64,000 nt of DNA from Unio delphinus (Eukaryota > Mollusca > Bivalvia > Unionida > Unionidae): NCBI GenBank assembly GCA_029339505.1, contig JAQISU010000022.1:16745001-16809000 (forward strand), read 5' to 3'. The notes under the pieces are model-generated. The model was not told where the DNA came from. It was given only the letters and a program-made list of their open reading frames with translations, and searched no databases. Below, in pieces: positions 24,631 to 36,640 of the stretch. The first letter of the stretch is position 1; every line of letters starts with the position of its first letter. A program made the translations under genes and the position numbers.

Positions 24631-25652
24631 AACGGTATGTGTGACAGCGCGTGGTACACTTACAGTGACTTGCCGCTGAGGACATAGTCATCCTTGGTCA
24701 CCCTGAACAATATTCAAACAGAATAAATCAGAAACTTTAAATGGCACTTGCCCGGGGTTCACAGTATTCCATAATATGTTCACTAGACTTCATAATTTCT
24801 TTGAGTCAATTGTGAATGGTGCTGTATTAAGCACTGATATAGTCACTGATCGACGACCAAATAAATAGCCAGCACATCCTTCATTTTCGTCTTACCTTAG
24901 TCTTCATGATTCTAGGGTTCAGCCAGTCTGCGCATTAGCCCTACATGTAAGACCTGACGCTGATGTTTGGGGTGAGCACCTAAACAAAATCAACATGTTT
25001 TATCTTACATGTAGGACTAGCCTGCACATGTGAGAAACTTTGCCATTAACTTACTGTGTGTGGGTTGGTGGTTCTTTCTCTGCAAAATATACTGGCTGCC
25101 ATGTATTGCCCCTCGTGCTGAAAATTGGAGCTAAATGCACAATAAGAAACAAAACCAGTTCACCAGATCTTGGCAAGATTTAATTTTATGCAGAGATCTT
25201 TCAGGTCTGATTTTGAGAATATGCAATACCTTTTCATATATATCTGTGGTGTCAGATGAATAATGACCCAAATTGTCCGTATTAACAGTTTGGGGGGGGG
25301 GGGGAATTCAGAATTGTGGCAAGTTGCATTTATATCGTGATATATAAATAGTGAATTTGCTAACGTTTTGCAATGACTAACAATAATTGAGATTTAAGAG
25401 TGTTAATTTACTTCTAGTTCATAATATTTCACTGGATTTCATCCATATTATCCACACCTTGATACAGACCCAACATATCACATATACCCAGAAAATAATT
25501 TCCATTTGTTCTTGGCACTCATGTTGTCAGCTTCTTCACCAGTTCTCCAAACATAGAGATGAATTTTGCTAGTAATGGTAACTTGTGTTTTATTGGCAAA
25601 CTGATTTAATGGTAAAAAAAAAATGTCTTTGTTGAATGATTGTGCCAATTCG
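24631..25652. other. Non-coding flank right of the Academ-like element
   Basis: It contains a hairpin-capable inverted repeat (24935-24955 versus 25003-25020, arms CCTACATGTAAGA / TCTTACATGTAGG), a SINE 3' fragment at 25064-25136 (CTGGCTGCCATGTATTGCC) and a poly-G run near 25292-25303. No convincing exon is found. Confidence 0.45.
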
Positions 25653-25660
25653 TGTAAAAC

Positions 25661-26331
25661 TAGTGTTGGGAATCGGTCAGAAATTCATAATCGATAATCG
25701 GTTCCCCAAAACCAATTGATCATTGATTATAATCGGTTACTAAGAGCAAATTTTAATTTTTGTTAAACAGTTATATCTTTGATCAAGAGTTCAATATGTT
25801 TATAAATGTACAGGAGTAAATCTTTTAATGACACATATACTTTAACCTGACAATAATATTACATTGTGTGTTACTATTGTTCTACAACTTTGTTAAATTA
25901 ACGCAACTTTTTATGGTTGATCAGTCATATGTAACTGAAATACTGCTACAATCCCCCAAATTGTTTTCGCTCACATGTGATGTGTCCATAATTAAAAGTA
26001 CAGAAGGACAGGGTTTTCTTGTTTGTCGTTGTTAATAATACTGCAAAAGATGTTGCAATTTAACTGAAACAAATCAACAATGTAACAAATTAACCATGTA
26101 ATAATGACTATATGTTCCTAATTATGAATCATAAGGTTTCATATTTGTAGTTGTGAAGGGAATTAATTAATTTCAGGTCAGCTTCAGTGGCTAGGAGTTG
26201 TATTAACCTTTGTGCTTTGCATACATCTAAAACGTAGTCTCCCTTTACACACAATCGATTATGGAGTTCACAATCGATTATCTTATCATCCAACTGATGA
26301 TCGATTATAATCGATAATCGGAACAACACTA
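25661..26331. mobile_element. Non-autonomous hAT-type element with 8-bp TSD
   Basis: The ends are TAGTGTTG and CAACACTA (exact inverted 8-mers), and TGTAAAAC flanks both sides exactly (25653-25660 and 26332-26339). An 8-bp duplication and a (C/T)AGTGTTG terminus are hAT hallmarks. Both subterminal regions are packed with ATAATCGATTA-type palindromes (for example ATAATCGATAATCGG), probably transposase-binding sites. No transposase is encoded in 671 bp. Confidence 0.85.
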
Positions 26332-26370
26332 TGTAAAACTTTAGCAATATCATGATTTACAAAAGGATTT

Positions 26371-26621
26371 GGAGCCCAGAGTGGCAGAGTGGTCGAATGC
26401 GCTATCTGTTCCGGTTCACTGCCATCTCACCTCTGTCTGCGTGGGTTTGAGTCTAAGATTCAACTAAATGTAGCTATGTGATAAAGCTTGCCAGTAGCTT
26501 CTCGTGGGTTGTGGTTCTTTCTGGGTTTTTTTCCGGGTTCTTCCTCCACCAGTAATACTGGCCGCCATGTACAGCCTATCGTGTGTTGAAAAATGGCGTC
26601 AAACCCTACAACAACAACAAC
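26371..26621 (+). repeat. tRNA-derived SINE, family 1
   Basis: The head shows an A box-like GTGGCAGAGTGGTCGAATGC and a B box-like GGGTTTGAGTC. The body contains TACTGGCCGCCATGTA and the tail is (CAA)n. The duplication AAAAGGATTT flanks it (26361-26370 and 26622-26631), showing insertion by target-primed reverse transcription. Confidence 0.9.
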
Positions 26622-26931
26622 AAAAGGATTTAACATTTGCAGAGATACTTTTAATAAACTGGATGTCAGTCCGGCATGAGAAAGTTTTCTTTTTAATGAA
26701 CTGTAGCATGAATTATATCTTTGACCAGTTATGAGCAAGAGACTTTCAAATTTCTGTAATTTTTCATCTGGTCTGACAGTTTTGTTGCCTGGGGTTACTC
26801 TTGCAACTTTATTTATATCTTGTTAGGCAGAATAAAGATACCAGCAGATAATTATGTGTCTACTTTGAACATGAAAAATATTGCTAACTTACTGTTATGC
26901 ATTTAAAAGACATTTAAAATTTCTCTTCCAG

Positions 26932-29900
26932 TTATCATCAGCTTTCACACAATATATGCCACTGCTATCTATGAAGCACATAATGTTGAGACAACAGATG
27001 ATTGGTCATAATCTTTTTGGGATCAAAATGCAATAACCTTACAGCTCTTTTTGGCCCATCAAGAATCTGAATTCCATTGATAGGTGCTATAGAGTAGTTG
27101 TCTAGAAACGGGCATTGACTAAAATGGATTACTTTGTACAAAAGTTGGTGAAAATTGTGTAACACTACAAATTTTTTCAAATGTAAGTTGGCTGCAATTT
27201 TTATTTGAAAAGTAATCACACTTTTATAAATGTTTGCTGGCGCTTTCCCTTAGGCAGGAAGTATAAAAGTAAAATCTTAAAAATACCTGTGACTTTTAAC
27301 CTGGGGTAAAAATAAATCATTGACTTAAAATATTTGTTTTCATTTCTGTTTCTTAACTTACCAGATGTCTAATTCATAAAGATGGATGATAGCTCATTAA
27401 ATAGTAGTGCTTCTCCTCATTAATATGCTACAGAGTTTACTTTTAAGTGTCGCTGTCAACACATAATCCTTGATTAATGAAATTTAAAAACAAATAGAAT
27501 TACATATCTTGTCTCATATATTTACCTACGTGGTTATGTATTAGAGGGTATTTTTTTTCCTGCATAAATACCCAATCTATTTGACCATGTGTTAGAAAAA
27601 CTGTTATTTTAATGAATAATAAAGTGGTGTACTCCGAAATTAAGAAATCTTGCATACTTGTTATTATTTCTGAGCTTTATAAAAAAAAAAAAATTTGAGG
27701 GAATTGTCCTGTCGGTTTATAATGTCATCATTTTTTTTCAGTCCATGATGAATGTCTCCTACCAAGTTTGAGATACATACCGGAAACTTTGGGAATATAC
27801 AGTATAACTGGAAGTGGAATGAAGAGTGTCCAGAATATAAGGCATTCAAAATATCAAAGTTTCATTAGAATATTGTAAGTATTGAAGTAGAAAGTTGGCT
27901 TGTATCAGCATCAAAACAAGGAGAATAACACACGCAATGCAGGTTTTTAATTACATCATAAAGTCAGATCCTAGATTTGGGCAGATGTTATCTTTGAGTC
28001 ATAGCTTGGAAGCTGTTAAAATCCCCGTCTTATAAATATAACCACATAAATGATTGAAGTACACTTGGAGATAAAATCAGACATATCAAATAGAATACTG
28101 TAGTATCATTTATTTTCGTTGGGCTCAATTTTCGTGGTTTTGTAAAAAAAAAGGCATTTTCGTGGGGACGTAAATTCGTGGTTTTGCCTGTCAAATTTTG
28201 CATATTATAAGGTAGTTAATTTCATAGTTTACAAGTACCCCAAATAAAGAATACAAAAGAAAAAAAAACGGCGGTCACATTAATGTTTAAAACAATACTA
28301 CCACCTGTATGAGTACATATCTAAGACCCGGCAAGTTCAATACTTACAACGTGTTTTTGACCAAATGATTAACATCTGTCAAAGCAGACTCAGCCAACAA
28401 CACTAAAACAATACTTCCACCTATGTGAGCACATATCAAACACCCGTCAGGATTAATCAGTTTCGCCATGTTTTCGTTTGAGTGTTCAAGATCAAAGGAA
28501 GCCGACGCCGCCAACAAAACCAGACCAATCAGTTATTAAAGTACATTTGAATGATCTCTTACTTAAACCACTGTCCATAAAGTTGCAATATCAGTACTTT
28601 ATGCCTATCATGGCGTTAACACAGTGGCTTAAGAGTGGTAAAATTGTTTAAACAACAGCTGCACTAGATTGAAGAATCGACTTGAATAAGTATTAAATCT
28701 AATTTTCTTATGCAGTTATTTTGTATTACTAGTATTTTTTCGTTCTTTCTTTCTGTTTAGTATTACTATTGTTTGAATATGTTATGCTTTTTCTATATTT
28801 TCTCTCTATCCTTACTTAAATGAAACACTGTAAAAAAAAAAAAAACGGGTCGGGAATTGGGGGGGGGATCATCAACCTATGTGGCTCATTTTTCGTTGGG
28901 GATTTAAATTCGTGGTTTGTGGCAACCACGAAAACCACGAAAATTGATCCCTACGAATATTGATGATACTACAGTACCTTGAAACATTTCCCCAGCTCAT
29001 AAATAGGAAACTGTATTTGTCTTTTTAGATTCACTTCCTGTAATCATGTATAGACTTAAAGAACATGAAGTGACCAAATGAGACAAATATCAAATACAGA
29101 CCCTGGGGTGTGGGACATATCCCTGGGTTATTACTTCAAATCTGTTCAGATTACATCTCTAACTTTGTATAGATTTTTATGGGCTAAAGGTGAGAAAAGC
29201 ATGGGTACATCCAACACATGTCCTGAGTTATTCCCTTGAAGTAGAGCTTGGATCATTACAGAAGAAAAAAAATATTTTGACCAGCAAAAGTTGCCCTTCA
29301 AGCAGATCAAATGAGAATGATAGTTCTGAGTAAAGCAGAAAATTGTTTTAATGATCAATCATGGTTAGTTCTGAGTAAAGCAGAAAATTGTTTTAATGAT
29401 CAATCATGGTTATTTTCACCATTCATGTAGACATCATTTTGAACTTAATGACATTATTTTAATAAATTATAAGCCAACCTAACATTGGTTGGATGCTAAT
29501 GAATTAACAAGTTGGCATAATTTGACTGGTTTTCATACTTATGTACTCTGCTTTTTGTGAGTTCAGTCTTGCAACATGTTAGGTGGACCAGTATAGACCC
29601 AGAACTGCTTGACTGAATGTCTTGGAAGAGTAAAAACTTAAGTTTCATGATGATTTTGTCTTTCAATTTTGTTTCCACTCAATAACTTTTGAGTGACATC
29701 ATGGATTGAAGCAAAATTTTAATTGATGATGTACATTAAGATAAACTAGATTGAGTTTATTTGCACTGCTTTCTGGAAAATTGTATGGAGTTATATCCTA
29801 TATTGACTTTGAAGCTGCCCTTCAGTTTCCCCACAGTAATGATTGAAGGACTTTGTGTAATGAAAACAAATTTGGTATGTGTATTAGGATTTAAATAAAG

Positions 29901-32290
29901 AAAGTCAAGGTCACATACTTTTTTCTTTCTGTAAAATGCTACTGAGTTAAAGCTCTTCTTTGACTTGTATCTTTGCCTTGTAATTGCTTCATGCTTGTTG
30001 GGTCAACTGTATCAGATACATTGTGTGTACCTGGATCCTATTTATGCATATTTGAAATGTTTAGGTACATTTGGCCTCTATTGGTTATATTTTTTTATAG
30101 TACCTGTTGTTAATTATTTTGATTATTTGAGTATTTTTGGATTTATGTGAGTATGTTATTACTATTTACTATTATTACTGTTTATTACTATCATTATTAT
30201 TTGGATATTTTTGGATAATTGATTTCTTCTTAATTTCATAATGCACAGTTTAACTTTGCTTTGAAGATACAATCGTAGACTTTGGTTTTGGATCATACAA
30301 ATTTTATTAAGACTATTTGGTTTTTAAAGAAACTGTATACAGTAAAACCTGTTATGAGAGACAGCCCCTTCTTCCAACAAAAAGCGATCTCTCAAGACAG
30401 GTGGTCTCTCATAAGGTGTGTGAAAATTGACTGGTTTCCAGGGTCAGTAGTTAGCATTGTTGAAGAAGAAAAAATACTCATACTCTGCACATGTATCATA
30501 TACTTTATTCATAAATTCTTGTTAAATATTGCATGCATTCCTCTCAATACATCAATCAAACAATCTGAATCAAATTTTTATTTGAACATCACATGAATAT
30601 GTACATACGTGTATTTCATTTGTGAAAAAATATTAAGGTCATAATTATCATTTCCATAAGGTAATTTCACATGGTCATACATTTTAGAGTTGTTTCAAAT
30701 GTAACAAAAACTGCAGTTAGCTGTGACGTATATATCCTATTCTGTGCACTTAGTCATTTTTCTTTACGATATCCATTATGCTTCTTTGTTGACATTTTTT
30801 ACTCGGGTGTTTGTTCTGAACAATTATCTCCATTTCTGAGCAAACAAGCAAAAGTTTGGGATTGTCATGTTGTAAAGCTTATTCTTTAATCGCCTTTAAA
30901 TATTTTATGACTAGAATGTGAAATAACCAACTAAGCTGGCTGCTTTTTTGCAAGTGGTCTCTCCTTTTTCAATTCTTTCAGTTACATTAATTCTTTCTTC
31001 CATTGTTAGAATTTTTCTATTTTTCATCGGAGGTTCAGCCATTGTTATTAGTGTTGACGTAATAACAACTAGATGTATTTCGATTCTGATCAGGTTGTGG
31101 GGAAATGTGGAATAAATATATATTACAGTATGTACCAAAGAATTAAACCATGACATAATTAACTCATCAAAAAACAATACATTTATTTTGAGATGAAGTT
31201 TAAATCACCAGCTTGATAAACAAAGGTTATGACCATCGGCACCTGAGCAAACAGATAGTGGCTTGGTGAAACACCGTAGCAACAAAAAAAAGAACCCATA
31301 AATGATTCTCACTAAACTAGTATTAAAAACAAAGACCTCATTCCCCACCAACCCATCCAGGCATTATAGATTAACTGGAATGACAAACAATGTACTTGAC
31401 CCTACACATAGAAGCCCTTTTATAAGATTTCTCTGTGGGACATTTAGGCTACCAGTCTTGTATGGGGTTTTACAAGGGTAAAGAAAACAATCAAACCTCT
31501 AAATTGACTGTGCATGTCCATCATTACTCCTTTTGATGATCAAATGGTTCATCTTGATGGGTGTTCAAATGACTCTTACAATGACAGTTAGTGACATGTA
31601 CTTTAGTCTGGTTTACTGCAGTTTACCAATGACACCATATGCTGGACTTGTAAATGTCACAAAACTAGTAGCTAGCCCAATTTAAAAACTCCAACCTTAT
31701 TAGAACAATTTTTACTATTTATGTGGTCATTGTTACTAAAGAATAAGTGGCATTTATCTCACTATATCGTTGTTCAACTCTAACGTTATTTAATGTGCAC
31801 TTTATTTGCATAGAAAGGATTAAGTCAAGGTCATTGGTGTCGATCTTTTTATGTGTGTGATGCAGTCGTTCATAGCTGTGTTGAAATGCATATTTTGCCA
31901 AGACAGCGTGGCTGCTAGAGTTTGTGTTCAGCAGGTGGTCGCTCATAACAGAGCGTTTATATACTAAAAAATTTTAACGTAATTTTGCAATAATTGTTGT
32001 GGGTCGAATTCCAGGATGCATGATTGTGTGATTGAGGATAGCTTTGAAAAGATTGTATCAAAAATTCAAGAAATTGCATGAAAATTGTGCATCACTTTTG
32101 CAAACCTTGCCTTGTTCACTTGTTAATTCTCTCCTTCATGTTTAGAAAGATCCCATATTTTAAAATTGATATGGGAAGTTCTCCTGAAATGTTCAGTTCC
32201 CTGTTTTCAAATATATACGGGAATGTTGCAGATGCAGAACTGGTTCTGAATGTTTTCCATTGCATCAGGAAGATGTGTTCAGAACTTTAA
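26932..32290 (+). CDS. Possible 3' exons of an unidentified gene
   Basis: Three open stretches join in phase: 26932-27003 (acceptor CTCTTCCAG, weak donor GTCATA), 27742-27875 (acceptor TTTTTTTCAG, donor GTAAGT) and 32143-32290 (acceptor ATGTTTAG, ending TAA). The joined product includes LSMKHIMLRQQMI, then HDECLLPSLRYIPETLG, then a C-terminus ending NVFHCIRKMCSEL. It looks like an ordinary globular, helix-rich protein, but I do not recognise the family. Upstream exons were not found; they may lie left of the Academ-like element. It ends about 260 bp before the SKIC2 acceptor, in the same orientation. The weak first donor and long last intron make the model tentative. Confidence 0.4.
28098..28974. 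mobile_element. Tc1/mariner-type non-autonomous element
   Basis: The ends are CTGTAGTATCATTTATTTTC at the left and the complement of CTGTAGTATCATCAATATTC at the right. TA lies outside each (28096-28097 and 28975-28976). The inverted arms extend about 46 bp and share TCAATTTTCGTGG. Inside, a second motif (AAATTCGTGGTTT) occurs at both ends in the same orientation. It is 877 bp with no transposase frame. Confidence 0.8.
28977..30337. other. Non-coding stretch with a perfect 45-bp tandem duplication
   Basis: 29321-29365 is repeated exactly at 29366-29410 (starting TAGTTCTGAGTAAAGC). No exon or known transposon is recognised elsewhere in this stretch. Confidence 0.6.
30340..31965 (-). mobile_element. 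pogo/Tigger-like DNA transposon relic
   Basis: The left end reads TA|CAGTAAAACCTGTTATGAG, a typical pogo terminus after a TA site. A decayed inverted copy (GCTCATAACAGAG) lies near 31941-31953. On the minus strand, from 31043 leftward, MAEPPMKNRKILTMEER and RIEKGETTCKKAASLVG match the CENP-B-type N-terminal helix-turn-helix of Tigger/pogo transposases. The frame breaks after about 40 residues. The right boundary is approximate. Confidence 0.6.
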
Positions 32291-32564
32291 AATTATTTTA
32301 CCCTTTCTTTTATTATCAGGAAGTTAATGTTAAATAATTGGATCAAGTGCTTGGTATATGTCATTTTGGGGGAAAACATTTGCCCAAGAAAACAAGGAAA
32401 ACATTGGCTTTATTTATAAATTTGTGTAATTTGGACATGTCTGCCACGTCTTAACAGCTTCCAGTTAATGTTTACATACAACCTTTATCAGGTAAAGCAA
32501 AGCCCTAAAATGTTTTCCATTACATTTTAACTAATATGTGATACTTATTCCAGATTTGTGAAGC

Positions 32565-35500
32565 ATGGCGTTTGCTGAAATAGATTTTGCATTTGATCTG
32601 GTTGAGATTGGTTGCAGTGGACAGACAGAAGTTGTACCTTCAAGGGACAGAGTCTTGGAGAAAGTTCACCTGCCTCTCAAAACTGTAAATATTTTCACCT
32701 TTTATGTTTTTACTAGTAAGAAATGATCCAGTACATCCAACGATCCTACATCCTACTTTTCCTAATTCACTAATCTGATCTGCTTTTATTATAACTGCAT
32801 ATGCTTGTTTTGTTTTTTAGGGTTTAACGCCATTTTTTCAGCACACGATAGGCTATACATGGCGGCCAGTATTATTGGTGGAGGAAGAAGCCGGCAAAAC
32901 CCCCGGAAAGAACCACTGACCCACGAGAAGCTACTGGCAAGCATTCTCACATAACTACATTAGTAAAATCTTAGACTCAAACCCACGCAGACAGAGGTGA
33001 GACGGCAGTGATCCAGAACGGTGAGCGCTTTATGGGGGCCACACTGGGCTCCCATAACTGCATATGTATGTACCCATCAATGAACTATATAATCCCAACA
33101 TTTTTTGTTTTTAGCATTGTCGTATACAAACAGGCATTATCACTTCTTTCATTACTATAATTGAATAACTTTAATTAATAGCGACAGAGAGAGTGGGACT
33201 GTAGTGCCATATTACATTAGCATTTAAATGCCTTGATGGGATTTCTTAAAACGACCAAGATATCACAAGGCAACATCATTGGACACTCCATGGCCTTAAT
33301 TTAAGGTTCTTGCTAAATTTGCATCTGATTGTAGTCATTTTTTACTTTGTTTTTAAAATAAATAAAAAGTTGTTTTACATTTTTAATTTACGTTACTAAA
33401 ATATTAATAATATTAATGATAATAAATTACTTTTATACTTTGATTTATCATCGAGCTTTTTTTTCCCGGATTCCAATGCAACAGTAATAGAATCAGAGTT
33501 AACATAGAAAGTATGATGGAGTCCATTCGTTAGCATCTTAACAGATGAGTGTACAAACATTTCAAATACCAAGAAGCTGGTCATTTATGCCAGAATCATT
33601 GAACCAACCATGTTTGTTTCTACAACTCAGGCCAATCACACTCTGCTAAAGTTCTTTTTAATGAAGATGTCCAGTTCTTGGAATAGAAGGAGATTCCTCT
33701 TGAAAAAGTTGTTGTTTTGGCAGTGATAGGACATCAGTGATGACAGGTTGCAAAAGTGGTATAGCAACACATTTCAAGTAGAAAAGCCCTCACTGATCAG
33801 CATTTATTGCATAGTTCATCGATTGAATTTGTGTACCTCTCATGCATCATAAAACATTCCTTGCCTCAAGTAAACCTTTGAAGGCACAGTTAAAGACCTG
33901 TACTACTTTTTTAATAAATCTGCCAACAGAACAGATGAACTGAAGGAAAATCAGAACGCTCTAGACAGTTCTCAACTGAAAGTTGGAGAAGTGCATGAAA
34001 TAAGTTGGCTGGCATTTTATGATTCACTGTATGCAATTATTTACAGCAGGGGTGAGGGTGGGTGTCTCATGAATTTTGAAGAAAAAAGAATAACAAGACA
34101 TGAGTGTCAAGACTTGTTGAATAAACTCATCGACTACAGATTTGTGGCATGCATGAATATTATCATGCGTCCATATTTTCAGCGGAAATCAGAGCAATAG
34201 ACCTTGATCTGAAATTTATCGAACAGAATCACATTTTTAACAGCATTATCTTCTGTGACTCATTATCAGTGCTTCAGTCGCTACACAATAGAAAACTGGA
34301 TAATCCATTATTAGTCAATATTCTCGTCAAAAACTCGGAGATTAGTACCTCCTACAATAAAGTATACTGTTGGCTACCTAGCCATATTGGTATTAGAGAA
34401 AATGAAGAAGCTGACCGGGCTGCTAAGATGGCTCTATCCCAAAAACCATCAGATTTTAAATTACCGTTGACTGATTTTAAACCTTGTATCAAAAAGTATC
34501 TACGTCAGAAGTGGCAGGTGTCATGGAATGATGCAGTCAATAACAAACTTCATGCCATCAAACCAACCCTGGGAGAATGGACTCCTTCCAACAGAACTAT
34601 CCGTTGGGAGGAGGTTGTCATTGCAAGAATCAGAATCGGTCATACATACATTACCCACTCCCACATTCTAAAAGGTGAAGATCCACCAAAGTGCATTTCT
34701 TGCAATGAACCATTCACTGTTAAGCACTTTATGACGGAGTGTTCCGACCTGCAACCTACGCGTGATAAATACTATAATGTACATGACATGAAGGAACTTT
34801 TTTGATACTATACATGTCACTTGTATTTTAGATTTCCTGAAGGAAGTTAATCTTTTTTTTAAACTATAACTTGTATGCCATTACCTAGAATATTTTTATC
34901 AAATGCAAATACGGCCTCTTTTTTTCAACATCTTTTCATCAACATACACCATTTACATCTCCTGTTGATTGGGAAGCTTTATATGTTACTGTTACCAACA
35001 AATTACCATTTTACTTTGAACTGTTTGGTTTTCTATGTCGCTGGTCGATATAAAACCATTTAATATTTTAAACATGTATAAATACAACCTATTGTATGGC
35101 GCTAAATAGCCTAAGTGTGCTGGAGCACCGTTAAAAATCAAACAAACAAACAAATCCTTGATCTTTTTTGTCAGGAGAAGAGATCAAAAGTAGCTATCCA
35201 TCCCCTATGTATGACCCAAAACATGTTTTGACAGTGGTCTATTGCTAAGGCTATCATGAAAAGATAAATGTACCCTAGAGATGAAATGTACCGACACTGA
35301 CAGATTGTACATCAACATCAAGCAGACGCATTGCCAAATCTTCTTCAAGTAGCATTAGTGGCCATGGTTATGCCTTACCAAACCATTGACTGTGAGAGAT
35401 GATTCAGTAATCCAAATTAAACAAAAACTGCAGTAAGACACCGTCTAGAAGAAAGGGTTCTCAACAGACTCATGATTATTGATTAAAAACCTCCTTTGAG

Positions 35501-36574
35501 AGACTTCAGCTTTAACAAGGCACTGGTAGAGTGGAGGTTGAGGAAGGACAGGAGCCTATTTAGGATATAGTGATGATATTTGCAGAATAATGCATTCACA
35601 ATTACAGTCAGTCTGGATGCAGATGTATAATGTTCCAGTTAATAACTTTTATAGAAACTGTTTTTATACTTTCCCTAATTCATTTTGAGCTTTTTAACGT
35701 TTCCTTAAAATTATTTTTTGTCATGAAAGGAAAATATGTGTTCTTCTGATCTTTCTTAGTATGGGTTTGTTACCAATCAGAATTGAGCATGTGACACAGG
35801 AAGTACATTATACTGTTTTCTAAAATTGGCCAGAGGAGTGACACTATTTGCAGTCTATGGTTTGATTCTTTAATGGTATGTAGATAGAATACTGTTATTA
35901 AACAAATAAGACTTTAATTTCAATTTTAAGTGTTATACTATAATATACAAAAGACATGATATGCATTTAATGCTCTTATTATACTTGCTGTTGCATTTTT
36001 TGAATACATTTAGTTTTTTTAACACCATATTGGAAGGCCGCCTTATGGCAATGTTGCACCCCCCCTTTTCTTCTTCAGATTCATTGGCGGCAAGTACCCA
36101 CATTTTTATGATACTAGATGCAACCCTGATATATCAAAGATACAGCGTACATACTATGCATATATTTTATTTATATGTACAAGGGGCCCAAGTGGCCGAG
36201 TGGTCTAAAGCGCTTTCTGCTACGGATCACTGCCATCTCATCTCTGTCTGCATGGGTTCGAGTCTAAGATTCTGCTAATGTAGTTATGTGAGAAAGTAGC
36301 TTCTCTTGGGTCCATGGTTCTTTCCAGGGTGTTTCCCGGGTTCTTCTGCACCAATTATACTGGCTGCCATGTATAGCCCATCGTGTACTGAAAAATGGTG
36401 TTAAACCCTACAACAACAACAACATATCACGTACAAATACACATAACTTGCATTTCAAAAGATGTATACATTTTTCATTAAAAGGAAACCAGGCTTGTGC
36501 AGAAAAATGGCATAAAACATTAAAACATTACAACAGCAACATTTTTAATATATGTGGTACATCATGTGTGTGTG

Positions 36575-36640
<66 letters not shown>

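Noticed and set aside
36183..36260. tRNA-like A and B boxes suggesting a tRNA gene
   Set aside because: The segment does not fold as a full cloverleaf and continues into the SINE body and (CAA)n tail shared by several copies.
35961..36278. Open frame of 105 residues
   Set aside because: It crosses into a SINE head and has no coding signature.
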